A DNA stretch of 64,000 bases, taken from NCBI GenBank assembly GCA_009843865.1, contig VYCQ01000023.1:128320-192319 (forward strand). Reading direction: 5' to 3'. The translations under genes were made by a program, and so were the position numbers. The DNA is from Acidimicrobiia bacterium (GTDB lineage: Bacteria; Actinomycetota; Acidimicrobiia; Acidimicrobiales; Bin134). Positions 1 through 9,384 of the stretch are shown piece after piece; within the stretch, counting starts at the first letter, position 1, and each line of letters begins with the position of its first letter. The notes beneath the pieces are model-generated. The model was given only the letters and a program-made list of their open reading frames with translations. It was not told the DNA's origin and did no database searches.

Positions 1-73
1 GAGAATGTTCCAACGTCCCTTTTTAGATGCATCTCTTTTTAGGGCCGAGGCTTCTATGAAGCTTTAAATGGGG

Positions 74-268
74 TTACTGTCCGCCCTTTTGGATGTATGA
101 CTTCACGAAATCTTCAGCGTTGGACTCCAGTACTTCGTCAATTTCGTCTAGCAAATCAGTTAACTCGGCCTTTAGTTCTTCACCTTGCTCTGTATTACTA
201 GGTGATTGTTCTATCTCGGCCTCTCGCCGTTGGGGTGTTGATTTTTTGATTTGCTCTCGTTCACTCAT
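74..268 (-). CDS. pup: Prokaryotic ubiquitin-like protein Pup
   Basis: 64 aa, acidic/coiled-coil composition, C-terminus ...SYIQKGGQ (GGQ ending needing Dop deamidation), located directly downstream of dop. Confidence 0.96.
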   Translation of the reverse strand: MSEREQIKKSTPQRREAEIEQSPSNTEQGEELKAELTDLLDEIDEVLESNAEDFVKSYIQKGGQ

Positions 269-370
269 CGCTATGTCCCTTGCAAGTAGGTGACGATCAT
301 CTTAGCGCGCCTACACTTCAACACCCTTACAATAAGTTGCTGGCATAAACCTTGTTGGCCTAGTTAGGGT

Positions 371-1915
371 CTAGTTAGACTTACTGAAGCGTTGCAACAA
401 TTCGGTGGCCGACTCGCAGCCTGCTAGTAAATCATCCACATGAGAGGCAGCACCTTGGTTGGGGTCGGCTAGCGGCATCCTTCGCAGGCAATCCTCGCCT
501 AGATCAAATACCAAAGAATCCCAGTTAGCCGACACAATGTTGCTGCTCCAGCGTTTCAGGCACTGACCCCGAAAGTAGGCTCTTGTGTCGCTGGGTGGGT
601 TAGCAATGGCGACTTTAGCTTGCTCTGTGGTTAGCAAAGTTTGGAGGCCAACGCGGGCTGCCACCGATTTATGGGGGCGCAGATCGTGATATTGGATATC
701 TAATGTGCGCAAGCGGGCATCGGTTGGGCTCAACCCATGTCGTTGGCTGAGACCTTGCAAAAGCTGGTACTTGGCTATCCAATCGAGCTGATCAGCTAGC
801 GACATCGGTTCAGATTCCAAAAGCGTCAGCACTTGTTCCCAACGCTCAATCACCGTTTCTGCAATCTCGCCGCCCACACTGTCAAGTCCATGGCTGTTGG
901 CGTACTTACGGGCTTGATCCAACAGATCCCACTGGATCTCTAAAGCTGTGGCGGTGGTTCCGTCTGCCAACTCTAGAGGTTGAGTGAGGCTCACATCGTA
1001 AGACACCTGACGCATGGCTTGTACTGGCGAGGCGAAGCGGTGTTCACGGGGCAGCACATCATCTTCGATCATGGCTAATACGATGGCAGTGCTACCCACC
1101 TTTAAAAAGGTTGCTATCTCAGACATGTTTGCATCGCCGGTGATCACATGCAGCCGGCGATAGCGTAAGGCATCTGCGTGAGGTTCGTCGCGGGTGTTGA
1201 TGATGGGACGTCGCAAAGTGGTTTCGAGACCAACTTCTTCTTCAAAAAAATCTGCTCGTTGGGTTATCTGAAATGGCACATCGCCGGTGCTCATAGCAGG
1301 CGCTTCTGAGCCCACCTTGCCAGAGCCAGTGAATATTTGACGGGTGACTAGATGGGCGGTGGTGTGTGTCACGATTTGAGCAAAAGGAGTGTCGCGTGAC
1401 ATGAGGTAGTTCTCATGGCAGCCGTAGCTGTTGCCCTTGCCGTCGGAGTTGTTCTTATATACGACCAGCTCTTGTTCTGGGGGCAACACGTTAGCAGCAG
1501 CCTCCATAGAGCGGATCAATATCAGCTCAGCGGCTTTGTCGTACAAAGTCACATCCAAAGCGTTGCTGCACTCAGGAGTGGATAGTTCAGGGTGGGCGTG
1601 ATCTACGTAGTAGCGAGAACCGTTGGTGAGTACCGAGTTAACAAGATGGGTCTCTACCTCAGGTGCTAATGAATCTAGAGGTGTAATGCCACGAATGTCG
1701 TTGCCGGGCATTTCATCTTCAAAGTCCCAGCTAACCCCAACGGCAGGCCCACCTTCACCTGAGCGTGCCATCTCCACGAGATAGGAGTTGATTAACAAAG
1801 AAGAGGCCACGACCGGATTGGAATCCTCAACCCCGTTATGGATAATCCCATACTCGGTTTCGATTCCACAGATTTTTGGCACCGTCATTGTGGGCACGCT
1901 ACCCCACAGACACAC
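371..1915 (-). CDS. dop: Pup deamidase/depupylase Dop (real start probably the internal ATG at MTVPKICGIETEYG)
   Basis: N-terminal GIETEYGI and central HENYL motifs of the Dop/PafA family; adjacent to pup and arc. Confidence 0.93.
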   Translation of the reverse strand: MCLWGSVPTMTVPKICGIETEYGIIHNGVEDSNPVVASSLLINSYLVEMARSGEGGPAVGVSWDFEDEMPGNDIRGITPLDSLAPEVETHLVNSVLTNGSRYYVDHAHPELSTPECSNALDVTLYDKAAELILIRSMEAAANVLPPEQELVVYKNNSDGKGNSYGCHENYLMSRDTPFAQIVTHTTAHLVTRQIFTGSGKVGSEAPAMSTGDVPFQITQRADFFEEEVGLETTLRRPIINTRDEPHADALRYRRLHVITGDANMSEIATFLKVGSTAIVLAMIEDDVLPREHRFASPVQAMRQVSYDVSLTQPLELADGTTATALEIQWDLLDQARKYANSHGLDSVGGEIAETVIERWEQVLTLLESEPMSLADQLDWIAKYQLLQGLSQRHGLSPTDARLRTLDIQYHDLRPHKSVAARVGLQTLLTTEQAKVAIANPPSDTRAYFRGQCLKRWSSNIVSANWDSLVFDLGEDCLRRMPLADPNQGAASHVDDLLAGCESATELLQRFSKSN

Positions 1916-1951
1916 GCCATCTCGTGCTCTTAAAGCAGATGCTGTTGCGAC

Positions 1952-3715
1952 TTACAGGTATTGCCCCGGATTCACACCTTCAATGGAGCGCCCACCCTCG
2001 CTAGATTCTTCAGTGGCCAAGAGCGTGCGCACGAACACGATTCTCTCGCCCTTTTTTCCTGAGATTTTGGCCCAGTCATCAGGGTTGGTGGTGTTGGGAA
2101 GGTCTTCGTGTTCGCGGTATTCCTGCTGTATGGAGTTGAGGAGGTCGTTCATCTGAATGCCGCGGCTGCCACCTTGTAGGGTGCGCTTAATGGCCAAGGT
2201 TTTGGCTCGTCGTACCACATTCTCGATCATGGCACCAGAGGCAAAGTCCTTGAAGTACATGATCTCTTTGTCACCATTTTGATAGGTCACCTCTAAGAAC
2301 TCATTGCGTTTTGCTTCTAAGAACATCTCGCTTACGGTTTGTTCGATCATTGACTGAATAGCTTTGTCTGGATCGCCTCCTCCAAGCCCCTCAACCATGT
2401 CAGCAGCTATTGGAAGGTCCGAGGTGAGATAGCGAGAGAATATAGTGCAGGCCGCATCAGCATCTGGACGTTGAATTTTAATTTTCACATCCAGCCGACC
2501 GGGTCGCAAGATGGCTGGATCGATCAGATCTTCACGATTTGATGCCCCGATCACGATTACATTGCGCAAGGCTTCTACCCCGTCTATCTCAGCCAATAGT
2601 TGAGGCACCACGGTGGATTCCATGTCAGAGCTGATGCCCGTGCCGCGGGTGCGAAACAGCGATTCCATCTCATCAAAGAACACGATCACCGGCCAACCTT
2701 CAGCGGATTTCTCTCTAGCTCGCTGAAAAACCAGACGTATTTGCCGTTCGGTTTCGCCCACGTATTTGTTGAGCAACTCAGGACCCTTGATGTTAAAGAA
2801 ATAAGACCGAGCCTCTCTGTTCGGGTTCATGTCGGCCACTTTTTGGGCTAACGAGTTGGCTACGGCTTTGGCAATTAGGGTTTTGCCGCAACCCGGCGGG
2901 CCGTAAAGCAAGATCCCTTTGGGCGCTGGCAACAAATACTCAGCAAAAAGGTCTTGGTGTATAAATGGCAGCTCTATCGCATCGGTGATCTGCTCAATTT
3001 GAGTGTCTAAACCGCCTACCTGCTCATAGGTAATGTCCGGCACCTTTTCAAGCACCAAGTCTTTCACTTCGGGTTGTGGCAAACGCTCCACCAAAATGCC
3101 TGAGCGAGAGTCTAGGAGTACCGTGTCACCGGCTTTAGTCTGTTGTTGGATCAATGTGTTGGCTAGTTGCACCACCCGTTCTTCATCAGCACGGCCCACG
3201 ATAATGGCTCGCAAGCCGTCGGAGAGCATTTCTTTGACGGTGACCACCTCGCCGGTGCTGTCTCCCGCTCGACACAGCACCACGTTTAAGGAGTCATTCA
3301 AGACCACCTCTTGGCCCAAACTGAGGTTCTCCCCGGTGATTTCGGGATGCAATTCTACGCGTAGCTTGCGGCCACCAGAGAATACATCCACCGTGCCGTC
3401 GGTATTGCTGCCCAAAAAGGTGCCGTATGCTGAGGGGGGTTGGGTGAGCTTGTCCACTTCTTCGCGCAGCGCAGCTATGTGCTCGCGGGCTTCGCGCAAG
3501 GTATAGGTGAGTTTTTCGTTCTGCGAAACAGCTTTGGATAACTGACCCTTAGTTTCTAAGAGCCGTTCTTCTAACGACCGCACTTGCTTTGGATTGTCTT
3601 GCATCTGCTGACGGAGCACCGCAACCTCGTCTTCTAACGCAGTAACCTGTTCTTGAGCCCCGATAAGGTTTTGATTGTCGGGTTCAGTTGGTTCTGATGC
3701 TTGCCGATCTTGCAT
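1952..3715 (-). CDS. arc: Proteasome-associated AAA ATPase ARC/Mpa
   Basis: N-terminal coiled coil, Walker A GPPGCGKT, Walker [12 protein letters not shown]-terminal GQYL proteasome-docking tail. Confidence 0.95.
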   Translation of the reverse strand: MQDRQASEPTEPDNQNLIGAQEQVTALEDEVAVLRQQMQDNPKQVRSLEERLLETKGQLSKAVSQNEKLTYTLREAREHIAALREEVDKLTQPPSAYGTFLGSNTDGTVDVFSGGRKLRVELHPEITGENLSLGQEVVLNDSLNVVLCRAGDSTGEVVTVKEMLSDGLRAIIVGRADEERVVQLANTLIQQQTKAGDTVLLDSRSGILVERLPQPEVKDLVLEKVPDITYEQVGGLDTQIEQITDAIELPFIHQDLFAEYLLPAPKGILLYGPPGCGKTLIAKAVANSLAQKVADMNPNREARSYFFNIKGPELLNKYVGETERQIRLVFQRAREKSAEGWPVIVFFDEMESLFRTRGTGISSDMESTVVPQLLAEIDGVEALRNVIVIGASNREDLIDPAILRPGRLDVKIKIQRPDADAACTIFSRYLTSDLPIAADMVEGLGGGDPDKAIQSMIEQTVSEMFLEAKRNEFLEVTYQNGDKEIMYFKDFASGAMIENVVRRAKTLAIKRTLQGGSRGIQMNDLLNSIQQEYREHEDLPNTTNPDDWAKISGKKGERIVFVRTLLATEESSEGGRSIEGVNPGQYL

Positions 3716-3882
3716 TCAATGCGATGTTACACGGCTCACAAGGTATTTTCGTAGTGTGCTTGGTTGCCATCTAAGCGGGTTATACTTTCATCGTTCTTAA
3801 TGCCTACTCTATACACCGGTAAATCATGCCGGTACTGCCTAATGCCTACTACGGTTAGCGATATGAAAGGGCCACAGCTCCG

Positions 3883-4122
3883 ATGCAAATGAAGGTATGG
3901 ATCGATCAGGATCTCTGCACAGGTGATGGTCTTTGTGAAGAGATTGCCCCAGATGTCTTCACGCTGCTTGATGATGGTCTGGCTTATGTGAAGGAGGGCG
4001 ATAAAGTTTTCAGCGAACCCGGCGGAGTGGAGGGGCTGGCTATCGTGCCTGAAGGCCAAGAAGAGGCCACCATTGAGTCGGCTGAGGAATGCCCCGGAGA
4101 ATGTATTTTCATTGAGGTGTGA
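3883..4122 (+). CDS. Small ferredoxin (3Fe-4S/4Fe-4S type)
   Basis: MQMKVWIDQDLCTGDGLCEEIAPDVF...AEECPGECI; Cys spacing typical of single-cluster actinobacterial ferredoxins. Confidence 0.88.
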   Translation: MQMKVWIDQDLCTGDGLCEEIAPDVFTLLDDGLAYVKEGDKVFSEPGGVEGLAIVPEGQEEATIESAEECPGECIFIEV

Positions 4123-4133
4123 GCCTCGCAGAA

Positions 4134-4904
4134 TTACCCCAAACGACGCACCGTGGTAACGAATCCAGTGTGTCCTACCATTCTATGTTCCGGGCGAACC
4201 GCCTCATCTTCGATATGCCAGTTCCTGTGGAGGATCTCCACGGTGCAAGCTTGAGCCCATAGCTTGCAGTCACAAGCTTCGCGAAACTGGGTAGCTTGCA
4301 GGATGCTGGGTGTGTAGGCAGTTAAGATGCCGCCAGCATTAAGGGCCTTGGCAGCATGGGGCACCACCTGCCAAGGCTCTGGTAAATCTAAAATCACTCG
4401 ATCTAGACAGTCCACAGCAATACCTAGATAGCAATCTCGTACCTGCACCTCATAGCGCTGCTGAGCTTCTTGGTCTAAAAAGCCAGCCACGTTCTCTAAA
4501 GATTGAGCCGCAAAGTCTGCGCGAATTTCGTAACCCAACACATAAGCACCGGCTCGCAGTAGGCTCAGGGATAAAGCCCCTGAGCCAACACCTGATTCCA
4601 GTACCCGTGCCCCAGTGAAGACATCGGCCAACATTAAGATCGCTGCGCTATCTTTGGGATATATCACCTGTGCTCCCCGCGGCATTTTCAACACGTAGTC
4701 ATTCAGTGTGGGTCGCCAAACGGTAAGCGAAGCGTTGCGGTTGGTGCGCACTTGTATGCCCTCGCTAGCACCAATTAGGGAGTCGTGAGCAACCGAGCCA
4801 GCATGGGTATGAAACTGTTTACCCGAGGTCAACTTCACTAAGTATTTGCGACCTTTGCGGTCACAGAGCAGTACTAGTTCCTCGACTTGGAGACTGTTTT
4901 TCAC
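4134..4904 (-). CDS. trmI: tRNA (adenine-58-N1)-methyltransferase TrmI
   Basis: SAM-binding VLESGVGSGALSLSLLRA, GYEIRADFA, DRVILDLPEPW; usual neighbour of arc in actinobacteria. Confidence 0.9.
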   Translation of the reverse strand: MKNSLQVEELVLLCDRKGRKYLVKLTSGKQFHTHAGSVAHDSLIGASEGIQVRTNRNASLTVWRPTLNDYVLKMPRGAQVIYPKDSAAILMLADVFTGARVLESGVGSGALSLSLLRAGAYVLGYEIRADFAAQSLENVAGFLDQEAQQRYEVQVRDCYLGIAVDCLDRVILDLPEPWQVVPHAAKALNAGGILTAYTPSILQATQFREACDCKLWAQACTVEILHRNWHIEDEAVRPEHRMVGHTGFVTTVRRLG

Positions 4905-5113
4905 TTGGTGTTGTCGCTCAGATGGGTGATCACCAGGCTTTGAGCAGGTGGCAATTCCTCACTGAGAACTGTTTTTAGTTTCTTTGTACCGACAGCACGT
5001 CTGATAATGCGGATTGCCCAAGCCGTACAGCCTAAGACCAGCCAGATGCGACTGCCATTAGCCACCCCGCGGGTCAAGGTCTGACGACGCAGGTAAGCCA
5101 ATGGATCGGGCAC
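4901..5113 (-). CDS. Hypothetical small protein, 4-bp overlap with trmI
   Basis: ORF in operon context (ATGA-type overlap), no recognisable domain. Confidence 0.5.
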   Translation of the reverse strand: MPDPLAYLRRQTLTRGVANGSRIWLVLGCTAWAIRIIRRAVGTKKLKTVLSEELPPAQSLVITHLSDNTK

Positions 5114-5116
5114 GGT

Positions 5117-5338
5117 TCAAACTCTGCGGACTTCTACCACGGTTCGACCGGCGCGACCTTTACGCCTACCTAACCAATACGCTAAACCCATCAAGATCAT
5201 CAGTAACACCGCTCCACCGCTTAACAATGAGGTTTGAGCTTGTCCAGTTATTTTTTCTGAGCCGCCGGTGAGTTCAGCAAACTTATTGCGAATTTGGTCG
5301 CGGGTGATGAATGTCTGAGCGCTATCCGAATTGGTCAT
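5117..5338 (-). CDS. Hypothetical small membrane protein
   Basis: One TM helix followed by a basic tail; operon context. Confidence 0.55.
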   Translation of the reverse strand: MTNSDSAQTFITRDQIRNKFAELTGGSEKITGQAQTSLLSGGAVLLMILMGLAYWLGRRKGRAGRTVVEVRRV

Positions 5339-5661
5339 GGGCGGTCTCCTTTGAGCTGACCTTGGTTGGCTTTTTGAGTGCTGCGGGAGATTTTTGAACG
5401 ACCCAACAGCACTAAAGCGATCACAGTCAACAGTCCTACTAGCACCACCAGATAAGCCAGAACGCTTAGGTTGTTGTCAAACACACCGCTCGCTTCAGTT
5501 TGAAGTAAGCGCAACCCTGCAATGGACAGGAAGATCAGGCCGATGCCAAGGCTAAATGCACCCAAAATGCCGTACTTAAGGGTCTTACCCAACGCAAGCA
5601 GAGGGGCGACGATCTCTTGGCGAGCATAGGCAATTATGAGGTTTTTGAGATCTTCAACCAC
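5335..5661 (-). CDS. Small membrane protein, phage holin superfamily III/DUF1469-like
   Basis: Two predicted TM segments, N-terminal amphipathic region; 4-bp overlap with the next gene. Confidence 0.6.
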   Translation of the reverse strand: MVEDLKNLIIAYARQEIVAPLLALGKTLKYGILGAFSLGIGLIFLSIAGLRLLQTEASGVFDNNLSVLAYLVVLVGLLTVIALVLLGRSKISRSTQKANQGQLKGDRP

Positions 5662-5719
5662 ATAGCCAGCCTACCCCCGCATAGCCGCATTTAACCTATA
5701 TAATTCCCTTAATTAGGGA

Positions 5720-7207
5720 TTATCCATTGTGTATGGGTAACAGCTCAATATCGTCCACACTGGGTTTGCCTTCCAAGCCAACTAGGTAGGCAACGATGTC
5801 TGCTTGCAATTCTTGAAGCGTGATGTTGTTTTGTGCGTTTGGTTGGTTAGCCATGAACACAAAGGTGATTTCTTGACCGAAGCCAATATCGATGTAGCCC
5901 ATCATCACCGCTGCGTCCCCCTTGGTTGCGGACAATGCTTTCACTCTGGCAGGATCGGCAATGTTGGCTAGCTTGGCTTGGAAAGGCTCAGAGTCCGCCA
6001 TGCTGGGCAAAAGGTCACTAAAGAGTGGGCGAAGCTCTGAGCTGTCTAACAAAGCAACGAACAGCGGGCAAGCAGATTGGTTGGCAGGGTCTAAGCCAGA
6101 GCCATCTAAGCCCAGCATCTGTGTCTCAGAATCAATATCAAGCTCGTTAAAGATGGACTTCACGGCTTCTAAGCCTGCTTGGGTGGTGCCTTGCCCCGTA
6201 GCACTTCTGCCGATTTCTTTGAGCAGTATTTCAGCAGTTTCTACATCGCGGTTTTCTAAGATCTGTTGCCAGTACTTTCGTAGGGGTTCTGATTGTATGG
6301 TACCTAGTACGAACACTTGTTCGTCTTCGGGTAATGCTTCTGAGCGAGGGCTGCGCCGGATCACCACGTCGCGAGCTTCCAACATGTCGTCAAACAACGC
6401 CGCAGCATAAAAGGATGGATCTTCAGCGCTTAGATATGCGGGTTTGTTTTCTTGTGTTAAGTCAGGGTCATCTTGGGTTGTTTTTTGATCGGGAAATCGT
6501 ACCCAGCCATCATCAAATTGCAACCCTACAAGCGTCCCGATGTTTTCGCTTTGTACTAAGGATTCAGGCCAAGTAGATACATAGCGCAGGTCGTCAAAAT
6601 GAGAAGCATCCCCCACCACAGCACCGGTGACTAAGCGTAACCCGTTATCCACCAGTTGTTGAGCTAAGTTTTCAATAGGGGTATGCAGGCTGTTGGAGTT
6701 GGGTGGTAAAGCTTTTAGATAATCTGCTGTGAGTAGCAAAGGATCACCCCCTCCAACTAAGTAGATATCACCGTTCACCACTCCGTTTTGTGGTTCTACA
6801 AGTGCTGCTATTGAGGTTGTGAAGGTGTGGTCGGGGCCAAGCTCTTTGTAGGCTGTTGCTAAGGTTGCTAACAGCGATGCTTCTGATGGCATGAGCCTTA
6901 GGTTTGTTCCACTTTCATATATTGGCATGGGTCGCTCGGTTAAAGCCACGCTCATGCAAGCAATAGCCGGAGCGCGCGCCATTAGTTCGTTAAGGGTGTT
7001 ACGCAACTCCGGTGTTGCCAGCGAGGGTGCCAATACATTGGTAAGGCGTCGTGTTGAGATGAGCGGGGTTTGTACTTTCGCAAGCTGCGTATCATCGGCG
7101 ATCATCTCGCCTAGATCGTTGTGGAGTTGGTTGCTCAAGGCGTTGGAACTAATCAGCGTGCCGATGGCTATAGCCAACAACACAACGGGCATCACAATAC
7201 GGCGCAC
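5720..7207 (-). CDS. PBP4/DacB-family (peptidase S13) homologue, apparently catalytically degenerate
   Basis: Signal-anchor; overall PBP4 landmarks (LGPDHTFTT, GDIYLVGGGDPLL, LLKEIG, LDGSGLDPANQ, MMGYI) but SxxK, SxN and KTG motifs are not present at the expected positions. Confidence 0.8.
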   Translation of the reverse strand: MRRIVMPVVLLAIAIGTLISSNALSNQLHNDLGEMIADDTQLAKVQTPLISTRRLTNVLAPSLATPELRNTLNELMARAPAIACMSVALTERPMPIYESGTNLRLMPSEASLLATLATAYKELGPDHTFTTSIAALVEPQNGVVNGDIYLVGGGDPLLLTADYLKALPPNSNSLHTPIENLAQQLVDNGLRLVTGAVVGDASHFDDLRYVSTWPESLVQSENIGTLVGLQFDDGWVRFPDQKTTQDDPDLTQENKPAYLSAEDPSFYAAALFDDMLEARDVVIRRSPRSEALPEDEQVFVLGTIQSEPLRKYWQQILENRDVETAEILLKEIGRSATGQGTTQAGLEAVKSIFNELDIDSETQMLGLDGSGLDPANQSACPLFVALLDSSELRPLFSDLLPSMADSEPFQAKLANIADPARVKALSATKGDAAVMMGYIDIGFGQEITFVFMANQPNAQNNITLQELQADIVAYLVGLEGKPSVDDIELLPIHNG

Positions 7208-7410
7208 GTCATATCAGGCTAGTGTGTTTATAGCAAGAGGCGTACTACACACTTGCGTTTCAGATATATGCGGTTCAGGTGTATGTAGATTGAACACTTC
7301 TTATTTTGTTCATCATCTTATGTAACTCTTGTTATTGCCTGATGGTCACACTCACGCCAATTTACAAGTACGTCAGTAGCACACCTAGCAGCTAGCGTTT
7401 GTTAGCCAGC

Positions 7411-7450
7411 ACTTAATGTGCCAAGACTTAATGTGCCAAGACTTAATGTG
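7411..7450. repeat. 15-bp direct tandem repeat (acttaatgtgccaag), about 2.7 copies
   Basis: acttaatgtgccaag / acttaatgtgccaag / acttaatgtg read directly, just upstream of the desaturase start. Confidence 0.95.
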
Positions 7451-7464
7451 GGAGAGTTCAGCCC

Positions 7465-8229
7465 GTGCAGATCCTCATCGCTATCGGAGTAGGTTTAGCG
7501 TTAACGCAGCTAGCCAACCTGTCTACCACCGTTTATCTGCATCGCGATCTAGCCCACAAAGCGGTAAGGCTTCACCCTGTATTGCGTAGCACCTTCAAGG
7601 TGTTCTTATGGTTCTCTACAGGGATATGTGCTAGGCATTGGGCGGCAGTTCACCGCAAACACCATGCTTATACTGATACTGCCGAAGACCCTCACTCCCC
7701 TGCTCGTTTGGGTTGGCTCAGGGTGCAGCTCACCAATGCTGTTCTTTATCGTCGTTCGGCGCGCGATCCTCGTACAGCCGATAAATATGCGAAAGACATT
7801 CCAATTACCTGGCCAGACCGCATTTTGTTGAACCAAGGCATCATTGGTTTGGTGCTAGGCATTGCTGTGTTGGTGTGGTGGTTGGGTTGGCTGCATGGTG
7901 GGATTGCTGCTGTTGTCCATACGGTGGCTTACATCGGTTTGGGAGGTTCGATTAACAGCGTGGCCCACACCTTTGGAGACCGTCCTTTTAATAACAGTGC
8001 CACCAATGTGACTTGGCTGGCTTGGTTAACCTGTGGAGAGGGTTATCACAACAATCATCACGCAGCTCCCACATCAGCTCGTTTTGCTCGCCGTTGGCAC
8101 AATTTTGATCTGGGCTGGTGGTTCATAAGCATTTTCAGGCTGTTGGGTTTAGCTGAAGTTCGTCATGCTGGTGTGGACATGTTGGTTGCAAAACAGCGCT
8201 ATCACCAAGAGATGGAGAAGGTCGCTTAG
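7465..8229 (+). CDS. Membrane fatty acid desaturase (acyl-CoA desaturase family)
   Basis: Histidine boxes HRDLAH, HRKHH, HNNHH; GTG start. Confidence 0.9.
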   Translation: MQILIAIGVGLALTQLANLSTTVYLHRDLAHKAVRLHPVLRSTFKVFLWFSTGICARHWAAVHRKHHAYTDTAEDPHSPARLGWLRVQLTNAVLYRRSARDPRTADKYAKDIPITWPDRILLNQGIIGLVLGIAVLVWWLGWLHGGIAAVVHTVAYIGLGGSINSVAHTFGDRPFNNSATNVTWLAWLTCGEGYHNNHHAAPTSARFARRWHNFDLGWWFISIFRLLGLAEVRHAGVDMLVAKQRYHQEMEKVA

Positions 8230-8268
8230 TTTCAGCAACAGCTGATACGTCGGGCTAGCGTACAGTCA

Positions 8269-9384
8269 GTGAGTAGGTATGGGGCCGCTTTTTCAGAGCA
8301 CCCCGACTCGGCTAGTGCCGTCGGAGAGGTGATTGGTGAGATTCTAGACGCGGTTGGCCCTGCGCCCGACTTAGTATCTGTGTTTGTAACGTCCTCCCAT
8401 CGCGATAGCAGTGAACAAATCTTGACCGCAATTGGGCAAGCTTTAAACCCTTCTGTGGTGATAGGCGCTACTGCTGTTTCGGTGATTAGCGGATCCATCG
8501 AAATCGAAGAACGACCTGCTATCTCACTATGGGCGGCATCTGAGTGCTCGGTGCAACCAATTCGTTTACAAGCGCGGCAGAGACCTGATGGCTGGTGTAT
8601 AGACGGCCTAGAAGATGAGATCACGGGGACTCTGCTGCTTTTAGCCGACCCATTTAGTTTTTCTTGCGATGTTCTGTTAGCTCAAAACTCGCACTTGAGA
8701 ATTGTGGGCGGTTTAGCCTCGGCTGCGGGGCATCCGGGGGGTAACCGGTTGATGTTGAACAACTCTGTTTATACAGATGGTGCAGTTGGGGTACTCATTG
8801 AATCATCTACTCAGATCAACACGGTTGTTTCTCAGGGTTGTCGACCTATTGGCAGGCCGTTCATCGTCACCAAATCACAAGGCAACATGATCTTTGAGAT
8901 GGGTGGTCGTTCTGCCGTGCAACGATTGCGGGAAACCTTGCTTGAGTTAGATGAGGCTGACCGGACGTTGGTAGGCAAGGGGTTGCATATGGGAATTGTC
9001 GTGAATGAGCACAAATCAGAGTTTGGGCGAGGAGATTTTTTAATTCGCAGCCTGCTTGGTGCTGACGAGAAAGCCGAGGTCTTAGCTGTGGGTGACTCAA
9101 TAGAGGTTGGCACAACCGTGCAGTTTCAAGTACGAGATGCCGCTACCGCAGATGAGGACTTGCGTACACTCATGGCGCAAGCCCGCGGCAGCTCAGCGTT
9201 GCTGTTTACTTGCAATGGGAGGGGAACTCATTTGTTTGTTGAACCAAATCATGATGCCGGTGTGGTCACAGAAACCTTAAATAATGCCTCAATCGCGGGC
9301 ATGTTCTGCGCTGGAGAGATCGGTCCAATTGCCGGTCAGAACTTTCTACACGGATTTACCGCCTCGGTAGTGTTGTTCCCTTGA
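8269..9384 (+). CDS. FIST N/C domain sensory protein
   Basis: FIST-like N-terminus (VSVFVTSSHRD, VVIGATAVSVISG) and FIST_C features (ALLFTCNGRGTHLF, GMFCAGEIGPI...NFLHGFTASVVLF). Confidence 0.85.
   Translation: MSRYGAAFSEHPDSASAVGEVIGEILDAVGPAPDLVSVFVTSSHRDSSEQILTAIGQALNPSVVIGATAVSVISGSIEIEERPAISLWAASECSVQPIRLQARQRPDGWCIDGLEDEITGTLLLLADPFSFSCDVLLAQNSHLRIVGGLASAAGHPGGNRLMLNNSVYTDGAVGVLIESSTQINTVVSQGCRPIGRPFIVTKSQGNMIFEMGGRSAVQRLRETLLELDEADRTLVGKGLHMGIVVNEHKSEFGRGDFLIRSLLGADEKAEVLAVGDSIEVGTTVQFQVRDAATADEDLRTLMAQARGSSALLFTCNGRGTHLFVEPNHDAGVVTETLNNASIAGMFCAGEIGPIAGQNFLHGFTASVVLFP

Noticed and set aside
1788-2156. 122-aa + strand ORF antisense to dop/arc, and many similar antisense ORFs (e.g. 3033-3506, 5922-6410, 35100-35708, 47235-47630, 61073-61780)
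   Set aside because: Each is antisense to a confidently identified gene and has biased shadow-ORF composition. Not credible CDSs.
3736-4059. 107-aa minus-strand ORF overlapping the ferredoxin
   Set aside because: Antisense to a recognisable ferredoxin and has no domain-like sequence.
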